Of a DNA stretch of 32,314 nt, positions 10,253-20,041 are shown piece after piece. This DNA is from Alphaproteobacteria bacterium (GTDB lineage: Bacteria; Pseudomonadota; Alphaproteobacteria; Micropepsales; Micropepsaceae), in contig JAIOQG010000343.1 of the NCBI GenBank assembly GCA_021413465.1, positions 1-32,314 on the forward strand. The letters run 5' to 3'. The position numbers and the translations under genes were made by a program. Position 1 is the stretch's first letter, and the number at the start of each line of letters is the position of its first letter. Below the pieces are notes generated by a model. It was not told where the DNA came from. It saw nothing but the letters and a program-made list of their open reading frames with translations, and did not search any database.

Positions 10253-11467
10253 ATGAGCGGTAAACGCAGCAAACGGCCCATTTCCGAGCGAGGTGGCTTA
10301 ATCGACTCTGCGGCCGCAACCAAGGCGCTGGGTGTCAGCCGCAATACGCTTTACGCCTATGTCAGCCGCGGCCTTGTGCGCTCGACCGCGCATCCCACGC
10401 TCGCTAAGGCCAGCCTTTATGTGGCATCGGATGTTGAGGCGTTGATCGCGCGCAAGACACGCATGCGACGGCCGCGCGCGGCGGCTGCGTCGGCACTCGA
10501 CTTCGGGCTGCCCGTTCTCAAGACTCGCATTACCCATTTCGAGGACAATCGCCTGTTCTACCGTTCGGAAAACGCGATCACGTTTTCTACGCGCGCGACG
10601 TTTGAAGAGACTGCGGCGCTGTTGTGGGGCACAGGCGACCTCGATCCGTTCGAGCGAGCGGTGTTCGATCCGCGCGCTATTGCCGGATGGCTGACCGTGG
10701 CCACGACATATGCGCCCGCAACCGTCACGGATCGGGCGAGCATGTTGTTGCCGATGTTGGTGCGGCAGGAGGCCCCGAGCGCTGGTAAGCCCGGCGTGCA
10801 TGCGTTTGCAGCCGCGGCACAGTTGGTGCTCGCAATTGTGGCTGCCATTTCACAGAGTGCGACGCCCGTTGTGGCACCCGTTCATCTGGCCATAGCGAAA
10901 ACCTGGCGCCGACCGAAAGCGAGCGACGCGATCCGGCGCGCCTTGGTGTTGTTGGCCGATCACGAACTCAACGCCTCGACATTCGCCGTTCGCGTTGTCG
11001 CGTCGACGGGTGCCGGGCTCATACACTGCGCGCTTGCGGGGCTCGCCGCCATGAGCGGCCCATTGCATGGCGGAGCGACAGAGCGCGTGCGAGCTTTCCT
11101 AGCCGATGTCGATGCCGCTGGAGATGCTGCAGCGGTGGTTGCGGCCCGCTTGCAACGCGGTGAGCGAATTCCTGGCTTTGGGCATTCGCTTTATCGAGAC
11201 GGCGATCCGCGTGGGATGGAGCTTCTGTCGATGATCAAAGTCGATCCTGCAATGACGTCGACGCTTGATGCCGTGCGTTCCATGGCTGGGGTGGAGCCGA
11301 ATGTCGACTTCGGTCTGTTGGCGTTGGAGCGCAGTTACGACTTACCCAAAGGGGCGGCGCTGGCTCTGTTTTCCATGGGACGGTCGATTGGATGGATCGC
11401 TCACGCCTTCGAGCAACGGGCCAGCGGGTCTTTGATCCGTCCGCGTGCCGAATTTGTGCTGGAATAA
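10253..11467 (+). CDS. Citrate synthase family protein with N-terminal HTH (MerR/excisionase-like) domain
   Basis: N-terminus LIDSAAATKALGVSRNTLYAYVSRGLVRS...LYVASDVEALIARK, then GPLHGGATERV, PGFGHSLYRDGDPRGMELL and NVDFGLLALERSYDLP. ATG 10253 is preferred to upstream ATG 10211. Confidence 0.88.
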   Translation: MSGKRSKRPISERGGLIDSAAATKALGVSRNTLYAYVSRGLVRSTAHPTLAKASLYVASDVEALIARKTRMRRPRAAAASALDFGLPVLKTRITHFEDNRLFYRSENAITFSTRATFEETAALLWGTGDLDPFERAVFDPRAIAGWLTVATTYAPATVTDRASMLLPMLVRQEAPSAGKPGVHAFAAAAQLVLAIVAAISQSATPVVAPVHLAIAKTWRRPKASDAIRRALVLLADHELNASTFAVRVVASTGAGLIHCALAGLAAMSGPLHGGATERVRAFLADVDAAGDAAAVVAARLQRGERIPGFGHSLYRDGDPRGMELLSMIKVDPAMTSTLDAVRSMAGVEPNVDFGLLALERSYDLPKGAALALFSMGRSIGWIAHAFEQRASGSLIRPRAEFVLE

Positions 11468-11494
11468 GCCGGCGTCTTCGCGCAGTTTCCGCGC

Positions 11495-13120
11495 ATGACA
11501 GCACTAAACGCCCAGGCTCAGATCATCCAGCGCGCGGCAACCGCGTTCCAGCGGGGGGCGTGGAACGAAGCCGCCGAATTGTGCGAACAGGCGATTGGCC
11601 AATTTGGCGAGGATGCGAATTCGCTCATGATCTTGGGCGTCATTCGGTTTGAGGGTGGCGATCCGGCCGGCGCGATCGACTATCTTGAGCGTGCGCGCGA
11701 TCTCATGCCCACCCATATCCACGTCCTCGTCAATTTGGGTGCTGCTTACCGAGCCGTCGGTCGTTTGCACGAGGCGCGGATTGCTTTGGAAGCTGCGCTG
11801 CAAGTGGATCGCCGCTTTGCCATCGCGCACAACAATTTGGGTAACGTTTTACTGGATATCGGGGATCGCGCCGCAGCGAAGAAAGAGTATGAGCGCGCGG
11901 TCGTCGCGCAGCCCAACTATGCCGAGCCGATTGCCGGCCTGGCACGGATCGCGGAAGAAGAGCATCGGCTTGAGGATGCGCGGCGATTGTCCGAGCGGGC
12001 CCTTGGCCTGACACCGCAAAACGTGTCGGCACGCCTGACGCGGGCGCGCGTCGAGTTGCGCGACGGCGACGCGTCGAATGCTGCGGCGGCGCTTGAGAAT
12101 CTGCTGCGCGACGGCTCGCCCACGGCAACAAATAGGGTCATTGGCGAAGGTTATCTCGGCGAGGCTTACGACAAGCTTGGGCGTTTCGACGAGGCATTTG
12201 CCGCGTTTTCGCGCGCGAACGCGATCCAGTTCTCGCAGCATAAGCAAGCGTTTGAGAATGACCGAGGGCCGTTGTCGCCTGACACAGTGAGGCGTCTGGA
12301 CACGTTTGTTGCGGCCGCCGATCTAGCGAGTTGGCGTGAGGCGCCGCCGGCCTCGGGGATAACGCCGGTGTTCTTGGTTGGGTTTCCACGTTCGGGGACG
12401 ACGCTTCTCGATCAGATTTTGGCGTCTCATCCCGGGATCACCACGCTCGAAGAGCGCGACACGTTGGGCAACGCTGTAGAGGCTCTGATACGCGTTGGCG
12501 AAGGGTTTGATCGATGGGCGTTGCTGCCGACAGACGAAATCGAGCGCTTGCGTTCGCTCTATTGGGCGCAGGTTACGACCGGCCTGTTGGGCGCTCCGAT
12601 CAAAGGCGTGTTCGTCGACAAGTTGCCCTTGAACGCCGTTTTTTTACCCCTCATCTATCGACTGTTTCCCAAGGCAAAGATCATTCTTGCCATCCGCGAT
12701 CCGCGCGATGTCGTGTTGAGCTGCTTTCAGCAGCGCTTCGGTATGAACGCCGCGATGTTTCAGCTGCTGACGCTCGACGGTGCGGTGACATATTACGACG
12801 CGGTTATGGCGCTGGTTGAGGCGAGCCGCGCAAAACTGCCGCTGGACATCCACATGGTTAAGTACGAATCGGTGGTGGAAGATTTCGATGCCACCGTAAT
12901 GCAACTGCTTTCGTATCTAGGGCTCGACTGGGATGAGGCCGTTCGCGACTACTCTGCGACCGCGAAAGGCAGGGAGATCGGGACGCCGAGTGCCGCCCAA
13001 GTCGTTCAACCGCTCTATCGATCCGCCCAAGGAAAGTGGCAGAAATATAGGAGCTTCCTGGAGCCCCACCTGCCGATGCTTGCGAAATGGGTCGAAACAT
13101 TTGGCTACCGTCCCTCATAA
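11495..13120 (+). CDS. TPR-repeat sulfotransferase
   Basis: N-terminal tandem TPRs (NSLMILGVIRFEGGDPAGAIDYLERARDLMP..., AHNNLGNVLLDIGDRAAAKKEYERAV). C-terminal PAPS-binding VFLVGFPRSGTTLLDQILASHPGITTLEE and ILAIRDPRDVVLSCF. Confidence 0.92.
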   Translation: MTALNAQAQIIQRAATAFQRGAWNEAAELCEQAIGQFGEDANSLMILGVIRFEGGDPAGAIDYLERARDLMPTHIHVLVNLGAAYRAVGRLHEARIALEAALQVDRRFAIAHNNLGNVLLDIGDRAAAKKEYERAVVAQPNYAEPIAGLARIAEEEHRLEDARRLSERALGLTPQNVSARLTRARVELRDGDASNAAAALENLLRDGSPTATNRVIGEGYLGEAYDKLGRFDEAFAAFSRANAIQFSQHKQAFENDRGPLSPDTVRRLDTFVAAADLASWREAPPASGITPVFLVGFPRSGTTLLDQILASHPGITTLEERDTLGNAVEALIRVGEGFDRWALLPTDEIERLRSLYWAQVTTGLLGAPIKGVFVDKLPLNAVFLPLIYRLFPKAKIILAIRDPRDVVLSCFQQRFGMNAAMFQLLTLDGAVTYYDAVMALVEASRAKLPLDIHMVKYESVVEDFDATVMQLLSYLGLDWDEAVRDYSATAKGREIGTPSAAQVVQPLYRSAQGKWQKYRSFLEPHLPMLAKWVETFGYRPS

Positions 13121-13166
13121 GTTCCTTGGATTGCAAGGCAAAGGTCTATAGAAAGCCTCGCTCTTT

Positions 13167-13589
13167 ATGGCTCGCAAAACCTCAAATCACGAACGTGGAC
13201 CTTCCCAGCGACAGCTTAGGGTGGCGGAGGAAATTCGCCATGTGCTCGCCAACGTATTGATGCGGGGGGAGTTGCGCGATCCGGCACTGTCGGGCGTTTC
13301 GGTTACGATATCGGAGGTTCGGATCAGTCCGGATCTGAAGAACGCAACCGTTTTTTCCTTGCCGTTGGCGGGCGCGAACGTCGGTGAGGTATTGAAGGGC
13401 TTGAACCGTTCCGCACCGTTTTTGCGGTCGCAGGTCGGGCATGCGATGGCGCTGCGTTATGCGCCTACGCTCACATTCGTCGAGGACAAATCGTTCGATC
13501 AAGCGCATCACATCGACGAACTCTTGAAGTCCGAACGGGTCGCGCGCGACCTCAAAGCGGCACGTGAAGCGGACGATGGCGAGGAATAG
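13167..13589 (+). CDS. rbfA: Ribosome-binding factor A
   Basis: SQRQLRVAEEIRHVLANVLMRGELRDP...VTISEVRISPDLKNATVF; precedes truB. Confidence 0.96.
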   Translation: MARKTSNHERGPSQRQLRVAEEIRHVLANVLMRGELRDPALSGVSVTISEVRISPDLKNATVFSLPLAGANVGEVLKGLNRSAPFLRSQVGHAMALRYAPTLTFVEDKSFDQAHHIDELLKSERVARDLKAAREADDGEE

Positions 13590-14526
13590 GGGCGAGCCGA
13601 TCCATGGCTGGCTCGTACTCGATAAACCGCTGGGGCTGACGTCGACAAAGGCGTTGGCCATTGCGCGCCGGCTTTTGAACGCCAACAAAGCAGGGCATGC
13701 AGGCACGCTCGATCCGTTGGCGAGCGGGGTTTTGCCGCTGGCGTTTGGCGAGGCGACAAAGACCGTTTCCTATTTGGTGGATGCAAGGAAAACCTATCGC
13801 TTCACCGTGCAGTGGGGCGGCGAAACAGCGACCGACGATGCCGAAGGACCGGTCATCCGTTCGAGCGATGTGCGGCCCTCGTTGGATCAGATTTTGGCCG
13901 TGATGCCTGCGTTTGTTGGGCAGATCATGCAAACGCCGCCAGCGTTCTCGGCCGTGAAGGTGGGCGGCGAGCGGGCTTACGATTTGGCACGCAGTGGTGA
14001 AGACGTGGTCTTGGAACCCCGGCTTGCGCATATCTATCGCGCCGAGGTTGTCGAACAACCTGACGCAGACCATTGCGTCTTCGAGATTGTGTGCGGCAAA
14101 GGGACCTACGTGCGAGCTTTTGCCAGGGATGTCGGTCGCGCTTTGGGCTGTTTGGGCCATGTCAGGGCCTTGATTAGGCTCCAAGTCGGGCCCTTTTGGA
14201 TCAAATCGGCGATTTCCCTGGAACAGCTGGAGGAATCTGCTAAAGGAGGCGCCGCCAAGCGCTTGCTCATGCCGCTTGCGACCGCCCTGGACGACATCCC
14301 GGGGTTGGCCGTAACGGATCAGGAAGCGGCCCAGCTCCGGCTGGGTCAAGCGATTCTCGCGCGAGGCCGCGTCTCTCTCCGTGAAGAGGCCGTTGCAGAG
14401 GGTGGGACCCCTGAGGTTCTGCCCGTGTTCTGCCGCAGCCGCGGTGGCGATCCTGTCGCGATCGCCGCCTTCGATCGGGGGGAGTTGAGGCCTACGCGGG
14501 TGTTCAACTTTTCAACTCGAGGGTGA
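13576..14526 (+). CDS. truB: tRNA pseudouridine(55) synthase TruB
   Basis: GWLVLDKPLGLTSTKAL, NKAGHAGTLDPLASGVLPLAFGEATK and GTYVRAFARDVGRAL; ATG 13576 (alternative GTG 13564) overlaps rbfA. Confidence 0.97.
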   Translation: MARNRGEPIHGWLVLDKPLGLTSTKALAIARRLLNANKAGHAGTLDPLASGVLPLAFGEATKTVSYLVDARKTYRFTVQWGGETATDDAEGPVIRSSDVRPSLDQILAVMPAFVGQIMQTPPAFSAVKVGGERAYDLARSGEDVVLEPRLAHIYRAEVVEQPDADHCVFEIVCGKGTYVRAFARDVGRALGCLGHVRALIRLQVGPFWIKSAISLEQLEESAKGGAAKRLLMPLATALDDIPGLAVTDQEAAQLRLGQAILARGRVSLREEAVAEGGTPEVLPVFCRSRGGDPVAIAAFDRGELRPTRVFNFSTRG

Positions 14527-14532
14527 TTCCCG

Positions 14533-14802
14533 ATGTCGCTAAATCCAGAGCGAAAGACTGAAGTGATTAAGCAGTACGCCGTGAAAGACGGGGACACGGG
14601 TTCGCCCGAAGTTCAGGTCGCGGTGCTCTCAGAACGCATCAACAGCCTGACCGACCATTTCAAAGCCCACACGAAGGACAATCATTCGCGTCGCGGGCTG
14701 TTGAAGATGGTGTCGCAGCGCAGGCTTTTGCTCGATTACCTCAAAGGCAAAGACAAGAAGCGCTACGAAGCGCTGATCGGCAAATTGGGTTTGCGTCGTT
14801 AA
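14533..14802 (+). CDS. rpsO: 30S ribosomal protein S15
   Basis: [67 protein letters not shown]. Confidence 0.99.
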   Translation: MSLNPERKTEVIKQYAVKDGDTGSPEVQVAVLSERINSLTDHFKAHTKDNHSRRGLLKMVSQRRLLLDYLKGKDKKRYEALIGKLGLRR

Positions 14803-14864
14803 GACGCCAATGCAGACGGCAGAGAGATTGGACCTCACTCCGTCCGCCGCCCCGTTCATCACGC

Positions 14865-14903
14865 GAGATCGTGCGCGCTCCGGCGCGAACGGTCTCGCTT
14901 TTT
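14865..14903 (+). terminator. Intrinsic terminator between rpsO and pnp
   Basis: GAGATCGTGCGCGC (14865-14878) / GCGCGAACGGTCTC (14883-14896), UCCG loop, one G-U pair and one mismatch, followed by TTTTT (14899-14903). Confidence 0.8.
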
Positions 14904-14995
14904 CGCGTTCGTCGCGAACCAAGTTTCCCTGCAAGAAGAAAGCAGCGAAGGCCGACCCGCAATCCGGCGGGGGCAATATCCGAGGAATGAAATAA

Positions 14996-17116
14996 ATGTT
15001 CGATATACATAGAGAAACGATCGATTGGGGCGGGCGCAAGCTGACGCTCGAAACCGGGCGCATCGCGCGCCAAGCCGACGGCGCGGTGTTCGCGACGCTC
15101 GGCGAAACGACGGTGATGGCCACGGTCGTTTCGGCAAAATCACCGCGGGCGGGGATCGATTTCCTGCCGCTTACCGTCGATTATCAGGAAAAGACGTTTG
15201 CGGCAGGCCGCATTCCGGGCGGCTACTTCAAGCGCGAAGGCCGGCCGACCGAACGCGAGACGCTGATTTCGCGCTTGATTGACCGTCCGATCCGTCCGTT
15301 GTTCGTCGAAGGCTATCGCAACGAGACGCAGGTCATTGCGACGGTTCTCTCGCACGATCTCGAAAACGATCCGGACATCTTGGCGATGGTCGCCGTTTCG
15401 GCAGCGCTGACGCTGTCGGGTGTGCCGTTCCGCGGGCCTATCGGCGCCGCGCGCGTCGGGTACATCAACGGCGAATACGTACTCAATCCGCTGATCGAAA
15501 AGATGCCGGAGTCCAGCCTGGAGCTCGTCGTTGCCGGTACGGACGATGCCGTGATGATGGTCGAATCGGAAGCAAAGGAACTTCCGGAAGACGTCATGTT
15601 AGGCGCCGTTATGTTCGGTCACCGCGCCATGCAGCCGGTCATCCAAGCGATCATCGCCTTGGCGCAGCGTGCGGCAAAAGACCCGCGCGAGCATAACTTG
15701 CCGGACAATACCGCGCTGCTTTCCAAGATTAAGTCGATGGTGGAAGGCGACGTGCGCGCCGCCTATCGCGAGCGTCAGAAACAAGTGCGTTATGAAAAGA
15801 TCGGCGCAGTCAAAAAGCGCGTCATGGAAGAGTTTGCGGGCGAGGGTAAAGCCGATCCGCTCGTCGTGGGCGGCCTGTTCAAGGAACTGGAAGCCGCAAT
15901 CGTGCGCAACGACATCCTGGACACCGGCAAGCGAATCGATGGCCGCGACACGAAAACCGTTCGCCCTATCGTGTGCGAAGTCGGCGTTCTGCCGCGCACG
16001 CACGGCTCGGCGCTGTTCACGCGCGGCGAGACTCAAGCGCTGGTCGTCACCACGCTTGGCACCGGCGAGGACGAGCAATATGTCGACTCGCTTGAAGGGA
16101 CGTACAAGCAGCACTTCATGCTGCACTACAAATTCCCCCCGTTCTCGGTCGGCGAAACCGGCCGCATGGGCGGCCCGCGGCGGCGCGACATCGGTCACGG
16201 CAAACTTGCCTGGCGCGCGATGCACCCGGTGATGCCGCCGAAAGAGAGTTTCCCCTACACGGTTCGCATCGTGTCGGAGATAACTGAATCGAACGGTTCG
16301 TCGTCGATGGCGACGGTTTGCGGTTCGTGGCTGTCACTGATGGACGCGGGCGTGCCGCTGAAGAGCGCGTGCGCGGGAATCGCGATGGGTCTGATCAAGG
16401 AAGGCAGTCGTTTTGCCGTTCTGTCGGACATTCTGGGCGACGAAGATCATCTGGGCGATATGGACTTCAAGGTGGCGGGCACGCATGCCGGGATCACCTC
16501 GCTGCAGATGGACATCAAAATCGCAGGCATAACGGAAGAGATTATGCGCACCGCCCTCGCTCAAGCGAAGGACGGCCGCATTCATATCTTGAGCGAGATG
16601 ACGAAAGCGATTTCGGGTGCCCGCTCGGAGCTGGGAGAGCATGCGCCGCGCATCGAAGTGATCAATATTCCGACCGACAAGATCCGCGAAGTGATCGGGC
16701 AGGGCGGTAAAGTGATCCGCGAAATCGTCGAAAAGACGGGTGCGAAGATCGACATCCAGGATGATGGGACGGTGAAGGTCGCGTCGGCAAATGGCGAGTC
16801 CATTCGGGCCGCGCTGAAATGGATCAAATCGATCGTGGCGGAGCCCGAGGTCGGCGAGATCTACGAGGGTAAGATCGTCAAGATCATGGACTTCGGAGCG
16901 TTCGTGAACTTCTTCGGCGCGCGGGATGGGTTGGTTCACATCTCGCAGCTGTCGAGCAAGAAAGTCGCTAAAACCGGCGATGTCGTCAAAGAAGGCGACA
17001 AGGTGTTCGTGAAGCTCTTGGGCTTCGACGATCGCGGCAAAGTGCGTCTGTCGATGAAGATTGTCGATCAGACCACCGGCAAGGAAATCGCCGACACGGG
17101 CAACGCCGAGGCCTAA
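14996..17116 (+). CDS. pnp: Polyribonucleotide nucleotidyltransferase
   Basis: RNase PH repeats, KH ([25 protein letters not shown]) and S1 ([19 protein letters not shown]) domains. Confidence 0.98.
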   Translation: MFDIHRETIDWGGRKLTLETGRIARQADGAVFATLGETTVMATVVSAKSPRAGIDFLPLTVDYQEKTFAAGRIPGGYFKREGRPTERETLISRLIDRPIRPLFVEGYRNETQVIATVLSHDLENDPDILAMVAVSAALTLSGVPFRGPIGAARVGYINGEYVLNPLIEKMPESSLELVVAGTDDAVMMVESEAKELPEDVMLGAVMFGHRAMQPVIQAIIALAQRAAKDPREHNLPDNTALLSKIKSMVEGDVRAAYRERQKQVRYEKIGAVKKRVMEEFAGEGKADPLVVGGLFKELEAAIVRNDILDTGKRIDGRDTKTVRPIVCEVGVLPRTHGSALFTRGETQALVVTTLGTGEDEQYVDSLEGTYKQHFMLHYKFPPFSVGETGRMGGPRRRDIGHGKLAWRAMHPVMPPKESFPYTVRIVSEITESNGSSSMATVCGSWLSLMDAGVPLKSACAGIAMGLIKEGSRFAVLSDILGDEDHLGDMDFKVAGTHAGITSLQMDIKIAGITEEIMRTALAQAKDGRIHILSEMTKAISGARSELGEHAPRIEVINIPTDKIREVIGQGGKVIREIVEKTGAKIDIQDDGTVKVASANGESIRAALKWIKSIVAEPEVGEIYEGKIVKIMDFGAFVNFFGARDGLVHISQLSSKKVAKTGDVVKEGDKVFVKLLGFDDRGKVRLSMKIVDQTTGKEIADTGNAEA

Positions 17117-17143
17117 TTCCCGGCTTTCTTGGGAGAAAATTTG

Positions 17144-17177
17144 GCCGCGCGGGGTTTAGAACTTCGCGCGGCTTTTT
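17144..17177. terminator. Intrinsic terminator between convergent pnp and fabI (partly bidirectional)
   Basis: GCCGCGCG (17144-17151) / CGCGCGGC (17165-17172) then TTTTT (17173-17177); AAAATTT on the other flank. Confidence 0.75.
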
Positions 17178-17183
17178 CTTACG

Positions 17184-18014
17184 CTAAGCGTCGCTCGGGT
17201 CACTTGAGTTCATGGCTTTGAGTTCGCTGGCGCTCGGCATGCCTGTGACGTTGAAGCCCGCGTCCACGTAGTGAATTTCGCCCGTGACGCCCGCCGAAAG
17301 GTCGCTCAGAAAATAGAGCGCGGCGCCGCCGACATGGGGCAGTTCGACGGTTTTCTTCAGTGGCGAGTTTTGCTTGTACCAATTAAAGACGAGGCGCGCG
17401 CCGCCCACGGCGGAGCCAGCGAGTGTCCGCATAGGGCCAGGCGAAATGGCGTTGATGCGAATGCCGTCGCTGCCGAGGTCCGCGGCAAGGTAGCGAACGG
17501 AGGCCTCAAGCGCGGCTTTCGCGACGCCCATGACGTTGTAACTTGGCATTACGCGCATGGAGCCCGCATAGGTCAGCGTGATCATGGCGCCGCCGTTTTT
17601 CATCAGCGGCGCGGCGCGGCGAGCGATGTCGGTGAACGAGTAGCAAGAGATTTCCAGCGTGCGGCGGAAATTGTCGCGCGTGGTGTCGACGTATCGACCC
17701 TTGAGTTCGTTCTTGTCGGAAAATGCGATGGCGTGAACCACGAAGTCGAGCCCGCCCCATTGGCGCTCGATCTCGGAGAATACCGCCTCAAGCGACTGAT
17801 CGTTTTCGACGTCGGCAGGTAGCACGAGCTTGGCGCCGATGGACTCAACAAGCGGTTTTACGCGTTTGCCGAACGCGTCGCCTTGATAGGTGAAGGCCAA
17901 TTCCGCGCCGTGCGCATGCAGCGTTTGGGCGATCCCCCATGCGATCGAATGATCGTTGGCAACGCCCATGATCAGGCCGCGCTTGCCTGCCATGAGTTTT
18001 GAGGTGTTGGTCAT
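17184..18014 (-). CDS. fabI: Enoyl-[acyl-carrier-protein] reductase (NADH)
   Basis: GKRGLIMGVANDHSIAWGIAQ, SYNVMGVAKAALEASVRYLAADLG (Y-x6-K) and ISPGPMRTLAGS. Confidence 0.96.
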   Translation of the reverse strand: MTNTSKLMAGKRGLIMGVANDHSIAWGIAQTLHAHGAELAFTYQGDAFGKRVKPLVESIGAKLVLPADVENDQSLEAVFSEIERQWGGLDFVVHAIAFSDKNELKGRYVDTTRDNFRRTLEISCYSFTDIARRAAPLMKNGGAMITLTYAGSMRVMPSYNVMGVAKAALEASVRYLAADLGSDGIRINAISPGPMRTLAGSAVGGARLVFNWYKQNSPLKKTVELPHVGGAALYFLSDLSAGVTGEIHYVDAGFNVTGMPSASELKAMNSSDPSDA

Positions 18015-19238
18015 CTAGCTGTAGCGCTGAAAAACGAGAGAGGCATTGGTGCCGCCGAAGCCGAACGAGTTTGAAAGGACGGTATTGATTTTGGCGTTGT
18101 CGATGCGTTTGCGAACGATCGGTGCGTCGGCCACTTCCGGATCAATTTCTTCGATGTTGGCGCTTTCACAGATGAAGCCGTTCTGCAGCATGAGCAACGA
18201 GTAGATCGCCTCGTGTACGCCAGCGGCGCCTTGGCTGTGGCCGGTTAGAGATTTTGTGGCGCTGATTGGCGGGATGCGTTTGCCGAACACTTCCATGATC
18301 GCTTTGATTTCAGGGATGTCGCCGACCGGCGTCGAGGTCGCGTGCGGGTTGATGTAGTCGATCGGGGCTTTTGCTGCTTCAAGCGCCATGCGCATGCAAC
18401 GAATGGCACCTTCGCCCGAAGGGGCAACCATGTCGGCGCCGTCAGCGGTTGCGCCGTAACCGGTCAGTTCGGCATAGATTTTTGCGCCACGCGCCTTTGC
18501 GTGCTCCAATTCCTCAAGAATCAAAATGCCCCCGCCGCCGGAAATGACGAAGCCGTCGCGGTTCTTGTCGTAGGCTCGGCTCGCTTTTTCGGGAGTTTCA
18601 TTGTAGCGGGACGACATTGCGCCCATGGCGTCGAACAGGACCGAAAGCGTCCAATCCAATTCTTCGCCGCCGCCGGCGAACATGACGTCCTGCTTGCCCC
18701 ACTGGATCATCTCGTAGGCGTTGCCAATGCAATTGGCAGAGGTCGAGCATGCCGAACTTATCGAGTAGTTCACACCCTTGGTCTTGAACCAGGTGGAGAG
18801 GTTTGCCGAGCAAGTGGACGACATTGCCTTGGGAACAGCGAAGGGGCCTACTTTCCTTGGGCCCTTGACCGGTTCGGTGCGCGCAATGTCGGCTGCGGCG
18901 ACCACAGCGCGCGTAGAGGGGCCGCCGGAGCCCACAATGAGGCCGGTGCGCTCATTCGAAACGTCCGTGGCTTCGAGTCCTGAATCCGCAATGGCCTGGT
19001 TCATGGCAAGCCAAGTGTATGCGGCGCCATCGCCCATAAAGCGTTTCGCGCGGCGATCGACTGTCGCTTCCAGATCGATCTTGATGTTCCCGTGGATTTG
19101 GCTGCGGAATCCCATGCGCTTGTAGTCTTCTGCCACGGTGATGCCGGACTTAGCCTCACGCAGCGAAGCGACGACTTCCTGCGTGTTGTTGCCGATCGAG
19201 CTGACAATGCCCATGCCGGTGACGACCACGCGTCTCAT
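18015..19238 (-). CDS. fabB: 3-oxoacyl-[acyl-carrier-protein] synthase I
   Basis: [65 protein letters not shown] and [15 protein letters not shown]. Confidence 0.97.
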   Translation of the reverse strand: MRRVVVTGMGIVSSIGNNTQEVVASLREAKSGITVAEDYKRMGFRSQIHGNIKIDLEATVDRRAKRFMGDGAAYTWLAMNQAIADSGLEATDVSNERTGLIVGSGGPSTRAVVAAADIARTEPVKGPRKVGPFAVPKAMSSTCSANLSTWFKTKGVNYSISSACSTSANCIGNAYEMIQWGKQDVMFAGGGEELDWTLSVLFDAMGAMSSRYNETPEKASRAYDKNRDGFVISGGGGILILEELEHAKARGAKIYAELTGYGATADGADMVAPSGEGAIRCMRMALEAAKAPIDYINPHATSTPVGDIPEIKAIMEVFGKRIPPISATKSLTGHSQGAAGVHEAIYSLLMLQNGFICESANIEEIDPEVADAPIVRKRIDNAKINTVLSNSFGFGGTNASLVFQRYS

Positions 19239-19315
19239 GATGATTTACCTCTGTTGACCGTCTGAGCCTCTAGGGCCGTCGAGCGGCATTCTTTCGACTG
19301 GAACCTTGTGCGCCA

Positions 19316-19897
19316 CTAAGCGGACGGTGACGCCCCATCGTCGATGAACAAGCCGACGCGGAGATCTTTCGCCTCGTAAATCGGCTTCCCGTCGACTTTC
19401 ATCGTACCGTCGGCGATACCCATTACAAGCTTGCGCATAATCACGCGTCTGAAATCAATTTCATAGGTGATGAGTTTGGCGTCAGGGCGAACCATGCCCG
19501 AAAACTTAACTTCGCCCACGCCAAATGCCCGCCCGAGGCCCTTGCCGCCCAGCCACCCCAAGAAAAAGCCCACGAGTTGCCACATCCCGTCCAAGCCCAG
19601 ACAGCCTGGCATCACCGGATCGTCCTCGAAATGGCACTTAAAGAACCATAGGTCCGGCTTGATATCGAATTCTGCGATAATTTTGCCCTTGTCGTTCGCG
19701 CCGCCGCGGTTTGCGATGTGCGTAATGCGATCGAACATCAGCATCGGCGGTAGTGGCAGGCGGCTGTTTCCCGGGCCAAACAGCCGACCGTGGGCACACT
19801 CCATCAACGAGTCGAAATCGAAGGAATTCCGCAGCATCAGGGGGCTAGCCGGTGTTTCGGACATGAGGTGGCCCGCCTCCGACGGTGCACTTGACAT
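19316..19897 (-). CDS. fabA: 3-hydroxydecanoyl-[acyl-carrier-protein] dehydratase/isomerase
   Basis: [46 protein letters not shown]. Confidence 0.96.
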   Translation of the reverse strand: MSSAPSEAGHLMSETPASPLMLRNSFDFDSLMECAHGRLFGPGNSRLPLPPMLMFDRITHIANRGGANDKGKIIAEFDIKPDLWFFKCHFEDDPVMPGCLGLDGMWQLVGFFLGWLGGKGLGRAFGVGEVKFSGMVRPDAKLITYEIDFRRVIMRKLVMGIADGTMKVDGKPIYEAKDLRVGLFIDDGASPSA

Positions 19898-19931
19898 TAA
19901 AGGTTAACCCTCCGATTTCCCTCGTGCGTAG

Positions 19932-19948
19932 TTTTGAGTTATTCAAAA
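19932..19948. promoter_or_regulatory. Inverted repeat TTTTGA-GTTAT-TCAAAA in the fabA/irr divergent region (candidate operator)
   Basis: 6-bp perfect arms, 5-nt spacer, between divergent fabA and irr starts. Confidence 0.3.
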
Positions 19949-20041
19949 GAGCGCGAATGGGGTCGGGTGCTAGACGTATCGGGTGCCATTCGTAGCATGA
20001 GGCTGTTCAACCTCTCAAGGCACGAGTTCCGAGAAGGCGCA

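Noticed and set aside
15599-16939. Minus-strand ORFs (208 and 201 aa) opposite pnp
   Set aside because: Shadow ORFs of conserved pnp coding sequence.
18342-18983. 213-aa plus-strand ORF opposite fabB
   Set aside because: Shadow of fabB active-site region.
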